DNA of 40,593 nt from Acidobacteriota bacterium (GCA_003224085.1 QHYK01000087.1:1-40593); one strand, 5' to 3'; numbered from the stretch's first letter, positions 16,447 to 24,674 are shown. Notes: a model not told the origin generated them from the sequence alone. Made by a program: numbers and translations.

Positions 16447-17707
16447 AGCTCAATCCAAAACTCGTGTCGGTGCGATTTTGCGTGCGCTTTTGATAGCCGG
16501 CAAAGCCGCTTACGGCCTGGCGCGCAGTGATTTGAAAGCGCCAACCACCACCATAGGTTTGCGAAGCGAAACTCCCGATTTGATCCACAATGGCGAAGTT
16601 TTCCGTGCCCGCCGCAAACAAAACGTTTCCCGAGAGGCGCCTGTCTCCCCAGCGCTTCAGGGGAAACTCCAGCCGCACGGTGCCAGACGGCTTCCATGCC
16701 GCTCCCGTGCCTGAAAACGCACTGCGTGCGCCCGTGGCTGCGAGTGTGAAGGCCCAGTCCTGCGGAAGGTAGACAACCGCCGTGCCATTCAAAGTGAGAA
16801 TCCGCGCCGTCTGATACCAATACCAATGCTGCGCATAATCAAACTCCACGCCCCGCACGAAACGCGTTTCGCCTGTCTTCCAGCCGTGATCCAAGTCGAA
16901 CAACGCTTCGCTCTTCGGAATCACGCCATGGTCGTGAGCCATGGCGCCGCCCAAGGTAAACGCGCCCCATTTCGACTGCCGCCGCGTGATGCTTGCGACA
17001 AACTTGCCCGCATCCGCCCCGGAACGCTGATAAAAATTCCCAGCGGCGCTGGTGGTCCAGTGCGAAGTCCATTGAGACACCACGCTCACAAATTCATCGT
17101 GAAAGTCTGCCGAGTAGTTGAGCCGATCGTTGTCCTGGCCGAAGCGCAATTCATGTTGCGCCCCGCGGCGAAGGGAAACTAAGCCGTCGCGCGCTTCCGT
17201 GCTCCCAGGATCTAAATGCAGCGCTGATTGAAATTCCGACCGAGCTTCGTTTCTTTGGCCGGCGGTTCGTAAAATCCGCGCGCGTGCCGCGTGAATGTCG
17301 GAACGCTTCGGATCCAGTTCCTCGGCGGTGCTGACTGCCCGTCGAGCATCTTCGATTTTTCCTTCCCGAGAATAAACACCTGCCAGCCCCATCCAGTTGT
17401 CGGGGTCTGTGCGGCTGACTTTGAGGATTTCGAGGTATTCTTTTTCGGCTTCTGCAAGTTTTCCCGACCACGCAAGAACTCGGGCGCGCCATGCCCGCAC
17501 ATCCATATCCTGAGGTGCCCGGGCGATTTCTCGCTCCACCAGCCGCATCGCGGAGTCCCAATCTTTGGCTTCCACATAGGCGCGCACCTGTCCCTGCCAG
17601 TTGGGCATGGGCACTTGTCCATAGGCCGGATAGACCCAAGAAAACGCAACAGCCACCAGAGCGAGAAGGGAACTCCAGGTCGCCTTCTTGGGTTTCCCTG
17701 GAACCAT
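16430..17707 (-). CDS. TPR plus YaiO-like outer-membrane beta-barrel protein
   Basis: 425 residues from ATG 17707. The frame extends upstream to 17788, but a signal peptide (MVPGKPKKATWSSLLALVAV ... AYGQ) begins here. Residues about 35-185 contain TPR-type helix pairs (DWDSAMRLVEREIARAPQD, GKLAEAEKEYLEILKVSRTD, GKIEDARRAVSTAEELDPK, GQRNEARSEFQSALHLDPGS). The second half is rich in aromatic alternating strands and ends in SFGLSYGIYF, the terminal Phe of outer-membrane barrels. This resembles YaiO-type proteins and, in layout, the PgaA export porin. Likely role: outer-membrane passage or periplasmic guidance of the polymer made by the neighbouring glycosyltransferase. First gene of the unit. 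Confidence 0.85.
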   Translation of the reverse strand: MVPGKPKKATWSSLLALVAVAFSWVYPAYGQVPMPNWQGQVRAYVEAKDWDSAMRLVEREIARAPQDMDVRAWRARVLAWSGKLAEAEKEYLEILKVSRTDPDNWMGLAGVYSREGKIEDARRAVSTAEELDPKRSDIHAARARILRTAGQRNEARSEFQSALHLDPGSTEARDGLVSLRRGAQHELRFGQDNDRLNYSADFHDEFVSVVSQWTSHWTTSAAGNFYQRSGADAGKFVASITRRQSKWGAFTLGGAMAHDHGVIPKSEALFDLDHGWKTGETRFVRGVEFDYAQHWYWYQTARILTLNGTAVVYLPQDWAFTLAATGARSAFSGTGAAWKPSGTVRLEFPLKRWGDRRLSGNVLFAAGTENFAIVDQIGSFASQTYGGGWRFQITARQAVSGFAGYQKRTQNRTDTSFGLSYGIYF

Positions 17708-17873
17708 ATCGCCCGGACTTAGGAAGTCGGTGTTGGGACACACCACCATGACCGAAATGGGTGCAATCGATGCCCCATTGCGGGACATAATGTGGACAAG
17801 TGTTCCACCATAAGCTATTCACTGCAAACAACTTAGAGGAGTGTCATTTTGGCAATTAGAGAGGCCCCGGTAA

Positions 17874-17914
17874 GGTGACAAATCTGGCGCTGAGAACCGC
17901 CACAATTTGTCACC
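17874..17914. repeat. Perfect 10-bp inverted repeat with 21-bp spacer
   Basis: GGTGACAAAT (17874-17883) and ATTTGTCACC (17905-17914) are exact reverse complements. The half-sites are 31 bp apart centre to centre, about three helical turns, so two dimers or one looping regulator could bind on the same face. It lies between divergently read operons. Confidence 0.6.
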
Positions 17915-18072
17915 CGGGCGAGGCCCTGGTCATCGCAGAGGTACGGTATCGTCTTACGTAGAATTCTCTGGACCCCAGACAAAGAAATGCCCGCGGTGTC
18001 CGAGTCAGGTCCGTTGCACACAATGCGGATCCGCGCGGAACACCTGGCTGCTGTCGTGCTGGGATCTCGCTC

Positions 18073-18094
18073 CACAACGACTTTGGTTGTTGTG
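18073..18094 (+). other. 9-bp hairpin in the intergenic region
   Basis: CACAACGAC pairs with GTTGTTGTG (one G-U pair) around the tetraloop TTTG. No T-run follows, so it is not a standard terminator. It lies just upstream of a TACAAT box. Confidence 0.4.
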
Positions 18095-18320
18095 CGTTCA
18101 TCAAACGGCAAACAATTCGATACAATATATCTCCGTGCTCCGGCAGATCCCGGTGGGCGTCTTGGTTGCGGGCTCCCTCGCCAGGCCGTCGAGGCCGTTC
18201 CCGGGCCGAAACGGGCTGAAAGCGCATTTTTCGCACGCCGAGTGGATGTGCCCTCAAACCGGCGGGGCGCATCTGTAATTTTGGAGTAGCCCCATCCGTA
18301 AAGTAAGAGGGAGCACGGAC

Positions 18321-19592
18321 TTGAAAAACGACGCGGAGACTTTGCTAATGCCCGTGGATTCGTCAAAACCTGACCTTGGCTCCCTCCGCATCCAGGATGG
18401 CCAGCGCAGCAAGTCGGGCATGGGCAAGCGCGTGATATACGCCTCCCTTCCGGTGGTCATTTTTGCCGCCATTGTCGCCACCGCTTTTGCTCTGCGGAAC
18501 CAGAAGCCCATTGTAGAGGTCGCGGCCGCGGCCAAGCCGGATGCCGGCGGGCTCCAGACGGCGCTGAATGCCAGCGGTTACGTTACCCCTCGCCGCCGCG
18601 CCACCATTGCCGCCAAGATAACCGGGCGCGTCACCGGCGTTTTCTTTGACGAAGGCACGCGCGTCAAGGACGGCCAGCTGCTCGCCACGCTCGACGATTC
18701 CGACTACAAGCGGGCCCTGGATTCGGCCAAGGCGGACCGTGACTCCGCCGAGGCCTCCATTGAAGACCTCGAAGTACAGTTCCGGAATGCGGCAATCCAA
18801 TTAAAACGCGCTGAGCAGTTGCGCGACTCCGGGGTTCAGACACAGGAGGCTCTGGACAATGCCCGCACGGCCGTTGACAGCCTGCGCGCGAAAATCGCGC
18901 TGGCCAAGCAGCAGGTGGCCGCCGGGCAGTCGCGCATCGCGGTGGCTCAGCAAGCGGTCGATAACTGCACCATCCGCGCTCCTTTTCCGGGAATTGTGGT
19001 TTCCAAGGACGCCCAGGTCGGCGAAATGGTCTCGCCCGTCTCCGCCGGCGGCGGATTCACGCGCACCGGCATCGCCACCATTGTGGACATGAAGTCCAAC
19101 GAAATCGAAGTCGACGTCAACGAATCGTATATCGCACGGGTGAAGGGAGGGCAGCTGGTAAAGGCGACCTTGGATGCGTTCCCCAATGATCCGTATGACG
19201 CGAAAGTGCGGACCGTGATACCCACTGCAGACCGTCAAAAGGCCACCGTCAAAGTGCGCATTTCGTTTTTGAAGCTCGATGACAAGATTCTCCCCGATAT
19301 GGGCGTGAAGGTGGCGTTCCTCGAGGAGGAAAAGCCAGCCGCAAAGGGCAAAGAAAAGGAAAAGGGCCCGCAGGCCGTGGCCTTGATTCCCAAAAGCGCC
19401 GTGCATTCTGACTCCAGCGCTTCTTTCGTGTACCTTCTGCGCGATGGCAGAGTCGAGCGGCGCGCCGTCAGCCTCGGGATGGATCGCGGCGCGGACATCG
19501 CGGTGATGGCTGGGCTGACGCCAGGCGACTCGGTAGTGGTCAAAGGCCCAGAGATTTTGCATGATGGTGACAAAGTCGAAATCCGCCAATAG
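18321..19592 (+). CDS. Periplasmic adaptor (HlyD/MacA-like) of an ABC exporter
   Basis: 423 residues, start TTG 18321 chosen because AGAGGGAG lies 7 bp upstream; ATG 18348 is an alternative. A cytoplasmic stub is followed by one membrane helix (about 38-57). A lipoyl-like half domain (GYVTPRRRATIAAKITGRV, VFFDEGTRVKDGQLLATLD), a coiled-coil hairpin (about 120-215) and the second lipoyl half (CTIRAPFPGIVVSKDAQVGE) follow. The C-terminal barrel domains end around GDSVVVKGPEILHDGDKVE. It is a membrane-fusion protein linking an inner-membrane transporter to an outer-membrane channel. First gene of a four-gene operon with an ATPase and two permeases. No TolC-like gene is in the window. Substrate unknown. 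Confidence 0.92.
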   Translation: MKNDAETLLMPVDSSKPDLGSLRIQDGQRSKSGMGKRVIYASLPVVIFAAIVATAFALRNQKPIVEVAAAAKPDAGGLQTALNASGYVTPRRRATIAAKITGRVTGVFFDEGTRVKDGQLLATLDDSDYKRALDSAKADRDSAEASIEDLEVQFRNAAIQLKRAEQLRDSGVQTQEALDNARTAVDSLRAKIALAKQQVAAGQSRIAVAQQAVDNCTIRAPFPGIVVSKDAQVGEMVSPVSAGGGFTRTGIATIVDMKSNEIEVDVNESYIARVKGGQLVKATLDAFPNDPYDAKVRTVIPTADRQKATVKVRISFLKLDDKILPDMGVKVAFLEEEKPAAKGKEKEKGPQAVALIPKSAVHSDSSASFVYLLRDGRVERRAVSLGMDRGADIAVMAGLTPGDSVVVKGPEILHDGDKVEIRQ

Positions 19593-19601
19593 GAGAAAAG
19601 A

Positions 19602-20345
19602 ATGGTCCGAGTGGATGGAAGCGGTAATTCGCAAGGCCTGATTCGCGCCCGCGGCCTGAACAAAACGTACAGCCGCGGCGGCGAAAAAATCCAGGTGCTT
19701 CAGGGTCTCAATCTGGACGTGGACAAAGGCGACTTTGTGGCTTTCATGGGCCCCAGCGGCTCCGGCAAAACAACGCTTCTCAATCTTCTCGGCGGCCTGG
19801 ACGTGCCGTCGGCCGGCAGCATCACCGTGGCTGGCGACGAAATCACGCACATGTCCGGCAGCAAACTTACGCAATGGCGCGCCCGTCACGTTGGCTTCAT
19901 TTTTCAGATGTACAACCTGATTCCCGTGCTCACGGCCTACCAGAACGTCGAGCTTCCGCTTCTTCTGACGAAACTTTCCCGCTCCGAGCGCCGGAAGCAC
20001 GTAGAAACCGCTCTCGCGGTGGTCGGTCTTACCGACCGCATGCATCATTACCCGCGGCAACTCTCCGGCGGTCAGGAACAGCGCGTGACCATCGCCCGTG
20101 CGATTGTTTCCGATCCGACCTTTCTCCTCTGCGACGAGCCCACGGGCGACCTGGACCGCAAGAGCGCAGACGAAATCATGGCGCTCATCGAGGAGCTCGT
20201 GGGCAAATACGGCAAAACCGTTCTGATGGTGACGCACGACCCCCTGGTAGCCGCCCGCGCCCATACCACGCTCCATCTGGAGAAGGGTGTGCTGGTGGAA
20301 GGAAAAACTCCTCGCGAAGGCGTTTTTGCAGGAGGTGCGGCATGA
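19602..20345 (+). CDS. ABC transporter ATP-binding protein (MacB/LolD type)
   Basis: 247 residues. Walker A is GPSGSGKT (50-57), Q-loop Gln102 (FIFQMYNL), signature LSGGQEQRVTIARA (154-167), and Walker B with catalytic Glu FLLCDEPTGDLD (174-185). The H-loop is in VLMVTHDP. This is the FtsE/LolD/MacB ATPase class that drives mechanotransmission by FtsX-type permeases. GGAG precedes the ATG. It overlaps the first permease gene by 4 bp. Confidence 0.96.
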   Translation: MVRVDGSGNSQGLIRARGLNKTYSRGGEKIQVLQGLNLDVDKGDFVAFMGPSGSGKTTLLNLLGGLDVPSAGSITVAGDEITHMSGSKLTQWRARHVGFIFQMYNLIPVLTAYQNVELPLLLTKLSRSERRKHVETALAVVGLTDRMHHYPRQLSGGQEQRVTIARAIVSDPTFLLCDEPTGDLDRKSADEIMALIEELVGKYGKTVLMVTHDPLVAARAHTTLHLEKGVLVEGKTPREGVFAGGAA

Positions 20346-21490
20346 AATTCTGGCGGCTCATCTTCGCGAATTTGTTTCGCAAAAAGGTTCGTCTGATTCT
20401 GACGGTCGGCTCCTTTGCCATCGCCCTGGTCCTTTTCACGTTTTTGGCCGTGGTGCGAAGCGCCTTCAATCGAGGCATCGAGATTGCTGGTGCCGACCGA
20501 CTCGTCGTCGTCGACCGTGTCGGCCTGATGAACCTTATGCCCATTTCGTACGCTGACAAGATTGCCGCGATTCCCGGCGTCAAGGCGGTCACGCACGACC
20601 ATTGGTTCGGCGGCGTTTATCAAGATGAAAAGAATTTCTTTCCCCAATTTGTGATCGACGCGGAGAACCATCGCAAGGTTTATCCGGAATTCATGGTGCC
20701 CGACGGGCAGTGGAATAACTTCGCGAAAGACCGTCAGGGAGCCATCGCCGGCGCCAAACTCGCGGAACGTTTCCACTGGAAAGTCGGAGACCGCATTCCC
20801 ATCAAGACCACGCTTTACGGCGGCGCAACCTGGGAGTTCAACCTCGACGGCATCTATCACACCGAGAAACCCGACGGAGACCAGGGACAATTCTGGCTCC
20901 AATGGAAATACTTCGACGAGAACGTTCCCAGCGTCATCAAGAGCACCGCCGGGTGGTACATCATCAAACTAAATAATCCGGATGACGCCGCCCGCGTGGC
21001 CAAGGCTATTGACGAAAAATTCGCCAATTCGCCTCACGAGACAAAAACCGAAACCGAATCCGCTTTCGCCGGTTATTTTGCCAAGCAGTTCGGCAACATC
21101 CAATTCCTCATCATGACCATTGGCGGCGTCGTCTTTTTCACTTTGTTGCTGGTCACCGGCAACACCATGGCCATTTCCGTTCGCGAACGCACCAGCGAAT
21201 TAGGGGTCTTGAAAGCCATTGGACTCACTGATCGCTCGGTTCTCTTCTTGGTTCTCGCGGAATCGTTGGCCATCGCTTTCTTTGGCGGGGTGCTGGGGCT
21301 GGCCCTGGCCCTGGTAATGATTCCTGGCATAAGCGGTGCGATCACGGGCTTGTTGCCGCCGCTGCTGCTGTCGAAACCCATGTTGTCGTTTGGCTTGGGC
21401 TTTGCGCTTTTTGTCGGCGCCGCCAGCGGCCTGCTTCCTGGAATTGGCGCCATGCGCATGCGCGTGGTCAACGCGCTGCGGAGGGTCTGA
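20342..21490 (+). CDS. ABC transporter permease, FtsX/MacB type (first)
   Basis: 382 residues from ATG 20342, which overlaps the ATPase stop (ATGA). A longer in-frame extension upstream merely shadows the ATPase gene. The N-terminal membrane helix (LILTVGSFAIALVLFTFLAV) is followed by a periplasmic MacB_PCD-like domain (about 45-255). Three C-terminal helices follow: IQFLIMTIGGVVFFTLLLVT, LFLVLAESLAIAFFGGVLGL and LSFGLGFALFVGAASGLLPG. The conserved RERTSELGVLKAIG motif lies between the first two. This is the FtsX fold. Pairs with the second permease two bases downstream. Confidence 0.93.
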   Translation: MKFWRLIFANLFRKKVRLILTVGSFAIALVLFTFLAVVRSAFNRGIEIAGADRLVVVDRVGLMNLMPISYADKIAAIPGVKAVTHDHWFGGVYQDEKNFFPQFVIDAENHRKVYPEFMVPDGQWNNFAKDRQGAIAGAKLAERFHWKVGDRIPIKTTLYGGATWEFNLDGIYHTEKPDGDQGQFWLQWKYFDENVPSVIKSTAGWYIIKLNNPDDAARVAKAIDEKFANSPHETKTETESAFAGYFAKQFGNIQFLIMTIGGVVFFTLLLVTGNTMAISVRERTSELGVLKAIGLTDRSVLFLVLAESLAIAFFGGVLGLALALVMIPGISGAITGLLPPLLLSKPMLSFGLGFALFVGAASGLLPGIGAMRMRVVNALRRV

Positions 21491-21491
21491 C

Positions 21492-22661
21492 ATGGCGATC
21501 CCCCTGGTCTACAACCTTCGCAGCGTGAGGGCTCGCTGGACTTCGACGATCGTTGCCGTGGTAGGGATTGCGGGGACCGTGGGGGTCTTTGTTGCCATGC
21601 TCTCCCTCGCCAAGGGCTTTAGAGCCACACTCGTTTCGTCGGGCTCACCCGACAACGCGCTTATTGTCCGCGGCGGGGCCACGTCGGAACTGACCAGCGG
21701 GGTCGCGCTGGATGCCGTGAAGGTTATTCAAGATGCTCCCGGGATTGCCCGCGGCCCCAATGGCCCCTTGGTGACCGCGGAAGCTGTGCTCATGGCGCCC
21801 ATCCCGCTGATTTCCACGGGCACGGACGCCAATGTGGAGCTTCGCGGCGTTTCGCTCAATGTGCTCGAGATCCGCAAGCAAGTCAAAATCGTCCAGGGAC
21901 GCATGTTTCAGCCGGGGCTCGCCGAAGTCGTGGTAGGCAAAAACGCCAATAAGACTTACTCCGGCTTGACCCTGGGCAACAGAATTCGGCTCGGCAAGAT
22001 GCCATGGCAAGTGGTGGGGATCTTCGACGCTGGCGGTAGCTCCTTCGATTCCGAGGTTTGGGGGGACTCGCATTTGCTCACTGCGGCCTACGACCGGCCC
22101 GACACGTTTTTCCAGTCCGCCACGGTCCACCTCACCTCTCCTCAAGCCCTCACTCAATTGAAGGACGCCCTCACCACCGACCCCCGCCTGAATGTGGATG
22201 TCACGCGCGAGATTGACTATTACGCCAAACAATCCACGCGCATGACCACGCTCATCACCACCCTTGGTGGTTTCGTTGCGTTCATCATGGCAATTGGAGC
22301 AGTCTTCGGTGCGCTCAATACCATGTATTCGGCCGTTGCCGACCGCGGGAAGGAAATTGCCACCATGCGCGCTCTCGGTTTTGGCGGTCCTTCCGTCGTG
22401 ATCTCCTTCCTCATCGAGGCGCTCTTGATTTCCTTTGTCGGTGGGCTTCTCGGCTGCCTTGCCGTTCTGCGCTTGAACGGCCTCACCACCAGCACCATCA
22501 ATTTTCAGACCTTTTCCAATCTCGCCTTCGCCTTCATGATCACCCCCGGCTTGCTCGCCGAGGGAGTTATCTTTGCTCTGGTGATGGGAGTCTTGGGGGG
22601 TTTCTTCCCGGCCGTTCGTGCGGCGCGCCTTCCCGTCGCCACCGCTCTCCGCGAACTGTAG
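21492..22661 (+). CDS. ABC transporter permease, FtsX/MacB type (second)
   Basis: 389 residues from ATG 21492, one base after the previous stop. Same architecture as the preceding gene: N-terminal helix (IVAVVGIAGTVGVFVAMLSL), large periplasmic domain, then TTLGGFVAFIMAIGAVFGAL with the coupling motif RGKEIATMRALGFG and two further helices. The C-terminus ends PAVRAARLPVATALREL, typical of these permeases. The two permeases are only distantly alike, so the complex is probably a heterodimer. Last gene of the exporter operon. Confidence 0.93.
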   Translation: MAIPLVYNLRSVRARWTSTIVAVVGIAGTVGVFVAMLSLAKGFRATLVSSGSPDNALIVRGGATSELTSGVALDAVKVIQDAPGIARGPNGPLVTAEAVLMAPIPLISTGTDANVELRGVSLNVLEIRKQVKIVQGRMFQPGLAEVVVGKNANKTYSGLTLGNRIRLGKMPWQVVGIFDAGGSSFDSEVWGDSHLLTAAYDRPDTFFQSATVHLTSPQALTQLKDALTTDPRLNVDVTREIDYYAKQSTRMTTLITTLGGFVAFIMAIGAVFGALNTMYSAVADRGKEIATMRALGFGGPSVVISFLIEALLISFVGGLLGCLAVLRLNGLTTSTINFQTFSNLAFAFMITPGLLAEGVIFALVMGVLGGFFPAVRAARLPVATALREL

Positions 22662-22679
22662 AGTTGGGTTCGGCTTCCA

Positions 22680-22710
22680 GTTGGCCGCCGTCCGTCCTTG
22701 CCCGGCCAAC
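22680..22710. terminator. Hairpin after the exporter operon
   Basis: GTTGGCCG (22680-22687) and CGGCCAAC (22703-22710) are perfect complements around a 15-nt loop, starting 18 bp after the second permease stop. No T-run follows, so it is not a canonical intrinsic terminator; it may protect or stop transcripts from the operon. Confidence 0.4.
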
Positions 22711-22824
22711 AGCTCACGCGAAGGTGGAAGTCTGGCAAGCAAAGAAGAAAGGGAGAGGTTCTGGCGGCAACGTCTCTGTTTGCACCTATAATAATAGTTG
22801 GAACTTACGACTTTAAACTATCCT

Positions 22825-23250
22825 CTAGTCCGCCAGCTTCAGCTTCTCGAGATAGGCGTTCAATGCGGCCTTGACCTTGAAGGGATCCGGCGGCTTGCCT
22901 TGCGCTTCCCAGATGGGCGTTAGGAACTCGTCCATGGCTTTGTCAATTTCTTTGAAAAGTCTGTGATTGGTCTTGGAAAGCGCGGTGTCGCCCCCGTAGT
23001 CCTCCGCTTTGTCCCATAGTCTTTCCAATACCCGGCCCATGGCCGAGGCTCCGGCGATGTCACCCTTTTGAAAGTCCGCATAGATGTGCTGTGCCAGGGC
23101 GCGATAGGGGCCCATTTTGCTGTTATCTACGCCGTTGACTTGCGGGACTTTCTTCTCCTGGGCCATGGCGTTACCGGCACCGCTGCCAAGCACGGATATT
23201 AGCCCCACCAAAAGGCACGCCTGTGCTGTCCTCGGGAATGCATCTCTCAT
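22825..23250 (-). CDS. Small exported protein of unknown function
   Basis: 141 residues. A signal peptide (ACLLVGLISVLGSGAGNAMAQ) is followed by a mostly helical, charged domain (YRALAQHIYADFQKGDIAGA, MGRVLERLWDKAEDYGG, LFKEIDKAMDEFLTPIWEAQ, ALNAYLEKLKLAD). No Cys and no known motif. The pattern suggests a periplasmic helical bundle. AAGGGAG lies 6 bp before the ATG, supporting the start. Upstream of the ribosome site is a compact RNA fold (23284-23329). Not recognised beyond this. Confidence 0.75.
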   Translation of the reverse strand: MRDAFPRTAQACLLVGLISVLGSGAGNAMAQEKKVPQVNGVDNSKMGPYRALAQHIYADFQKGDIAGASAMGRVLERLWDKAEDYGGDTALSKTNHRLFKEIDKAMDEFLTPIWEAQGKPPDPFKVKAALNAYLEKLKLAD

Positions 23251-23283
23251 CGTTTCTCCCTTGTTCTTGAGCAGAGGTTGTCG

Positions 23284-23329
23284 GTTAGAAGCAATTTAAT
23301 TTGCCCGATGCTCTTCGGCACTTTCTAAC
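23284..23329 (-). ncRNA. Three-way-junction-like RNA element in a 5' leader
   Basis: Read on the minus strand, GTTAGAA (23329-23323) pairs with TTCTAAC (23290-23284). The interior is AGTG, then CCGA-AGAGCA-TCGG, then GCAA-ATTAAA-TTGC. Three helices (7, 4 and 4 bp) thus meet with only four unpaired junction bases. The element ends 33 nt before the ATG of the small exported protein. It matches no riboswitch I recognise. It may be a leader regulator or a chance fold. Confidence 0.4.
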
Positions 23330-23435
23330 ACATGTTCGCTCGCGGCGAAGCCTGCTCCTTGGTGCATCGGTTAGCAGAGAGGCACGGGCGCTCCTATTGG
23401 CAGGTTCATCACACTCGCCTTGACCCCGCGCGACC

Positions 23436-23460
23436 CCCCCCTTTAGCCTGAAAGAGGGGG
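23436..23460 (+). other. Hairpin upstream of the zinc-ribbon protein gene
   Basis: CCCCCCTTT (23436-23444) pairs with AAAG (23451-23454), a bulged A, and GGGGG (23456-23460), around the loop AGCCTG. It ends 18 bp before the ATG at 23479 and might influence translation. Confidence 0.35.
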
Positions 23461-23478
23461 CGGTTGCTTGGGGAATTC

Positions 23479-23817
23479 ATGAGCGCGATAGGACATCAGG
23501 CAATGGAAATGCGGCAGTGTGCCTTCTGCGGAAAACGGATCGCCGCACACTTGAACCAGTGTCCTTTTTGCCGCGAGATGGTGCCCCAAGTCCGTTTGTC
23601 GCGCTCTTCCAGTGCGGCGGGGCGCCAGCCAATCCGGCGCGGGCTGCTATACATGCTGCTGGCCGGGGTGATCTATTACTTTGCTGCCGGATATGCCAAA
23701 CCGCTGCAGGTTCCGATTACCATTCAGCCCTCGGTTATCAATTATCTCGCGCCCCTGCTCTTTCTAAGCGGCCTGGGCCTTACCCTCTACGGTCTCATCC
23801 TGAAGGTCAAATCCTGA
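23479..23817 (+). CDS. Small zinc-ribbon membrane protein
   Basis: 112 residues from ATG 23479, preceded by GGGGA at good spacing; a TTG at 23464 in the same frame is less likely. The N-terminus has two CxxC pairs (QCAFCGKRIAAHLNQCPFC), a zinc ribbon. After a basic, Ser-rich linker two membrane helices follow (GLLYMLLAGVIYYFAAGYA and YLAPLLFLSGLGLTLYGLIL). Zinc-ribbon plus membrane-helix proteins are common and mostly uncharacterised. Function unknown; single gene. Confidence 0.72.
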   Translation: MSAIGHQAMEMRQCAFCGKRIAAHLNQCPFCREMVPQVRLSRSSSAAGRQPIRRGLLYMLLAGVIYYFAAGYAKPLQVPITIQPSVINYLAPLLFLSGLGLTLYGLILKVKS

Positions 23818-24037
23818 TCCCCGCCTTCCTTCTGGTGCTTCATGAGGTCTTGAACCTCGGGGGCTTTGGCCCTGCGGCCCGCTAAGCACCCCACCTGTAC
23901 CGATGGACAAGGTGACCGATTGGAGGGATACTCCTCAGCGAGACGACTGCGCCCGGAAGGGCCTGTGGCTTACTGGAAGCGAGGCCGGATGCGACTGCCT
24001 TCTCCGCGCATTCCAAAAAATCCTCGACGAGGTAAAC

Positions 24038-24586
24038 ATGAAAAGAAATCTTCTCAAGGTCTCGCTCTTAGGACTGAGTTTGCCTGCACTCCTCACCGCC
24101 GGCGCACAGTACTCCGCAGCACAGGGGCCCGCCGGTGCCGGCGCTTCCGAAGCGGCGAAGGAATCGATACACGCTCCCCATTCGCTAAATCCCATCAAGT
24201 GGGTGAAGAAAGACAAGAAGCCCGCGGATTCGAACGGCAGCCGGGCCGACGTCGAGAAGAAACTTACTCCGAAGCTTCAAGCGCAAGGACTTTTGCCAGC
24301 CAGCTCCAGTGCAACGGAAGCTTGCTCGGCGTTCACGGCGCTCCATGAATGTCTCGCAGCCCTCCATGCCAGTCACAATCTCAGCCTGAACTTCACTTGC
24401 CTGAGCGCCGCGATGACCGGCGTGCATACCGGCGCTGATGTTTCGTCATGCAAAGTGGCCGACGGCGAGAAAGCTCTTCCTCTGAACAAGGCAATCCATG
24501 CTCTGAATCCCGGTGCGGATGCCAAAGGCACCACGAAAAACGCCGAGCAGCAGGCCAAAGACGATTTGCACAATCTCGGCTCGTAG
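24038..24586 (+). CDS. Exported protein of unknown function with four cysteines
   Basis: 182 residues from ATG 24038, where GAGG lies 5 bp upstream and a signal peptide starts (MKRNLLKVSLLGLSLPALLT ... AAQ). The frame is open further upstream to 23903, but that part has no protein character. The mature protein has an Ala-rich stretch, the segment LNPIKWVKKDKKP, then a helical Cys-containing domain (ACSAFTALHECLAALHASHN, FTCLSAAMTG, SSCKVADGEKALPLNKAIHA). Four Cys could form two disulfides in the periplasm. A strong terminator follows at 24640-24674. Family not recognised. Confidence 0.72.
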   Translation: MKRNLLKVSLLGLSLPALLTAGAQYSAAQGPAGAGASEAAKESIHAPHSLNPIKWVKKDKKPADSNGSRADVEKKLTPKLQAQGLLPASSSATEACSAFTALHECLAALHASHNLSLNFTCLSAAMTGVHTGADVSSCKVADGEKALPLNKAIHALNPGADAKGTTKNAEQQAKDDLHNLGS

Positions 24587-24639
24587 CTTCCCTCTTCCAG
24601 GCGTTTGCGAGCCCACAAACTGCAGAAAACCTCATCCTG

Positions 24640-24674
24640 GCGAGGGGCACGAAATAAGCTCCTCGCTTTTTTTT
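24640..24674 (+). terminator. Rho-independent terminator
   Basis: GCGAGG (24640-24645) pairs with CCTCGC (24661-24666), followed at once by eight T residues (24667-24674). It lies 53 bp past the preceding stop and isolates the PadR-ADOP unit. Confidence 0.75.

Larger units (their letters stand above)
17708..18320. other. Divergent intergenic region between the YaiO-like and MacA-like genes
   Basis: About 610 bp without a convincing gene; several open frames exist on both strands but none has recognisable protein character. It must hold promoters for both directions. Seen: a perfect 10-bp inverted repeat (17874-17914), a 9-bp hairpin (18073-18094), a TACAAT box at 18121-18126 pointing right, and the ribosome site AGAGGGAG before the TTG start at 18321. 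Nothing resembling a tRNA or known riboswitch was seen. Confidence 0.6.

Noticed and set aside
17833-18366. Several open frames (100-177 codons) in the divergent gap
   Set aside because: They overlap one another on both strands, lack ribosome sites and show no protein-like pattern.
18801-20276. Minus-strand open frame of 491 codons opposite the adaptor and ATPase genes
   Set aside because: Shadow of two clear real genes; crosses their boundary and has low-complexity composition.
19874-20341. N-terminal extension of the first permease into the ATPase gene
   Set aside because: The extension is an out-of-frame reading of the ATPase; ATG 20342 is followed at once by the typical permease N-terminus.
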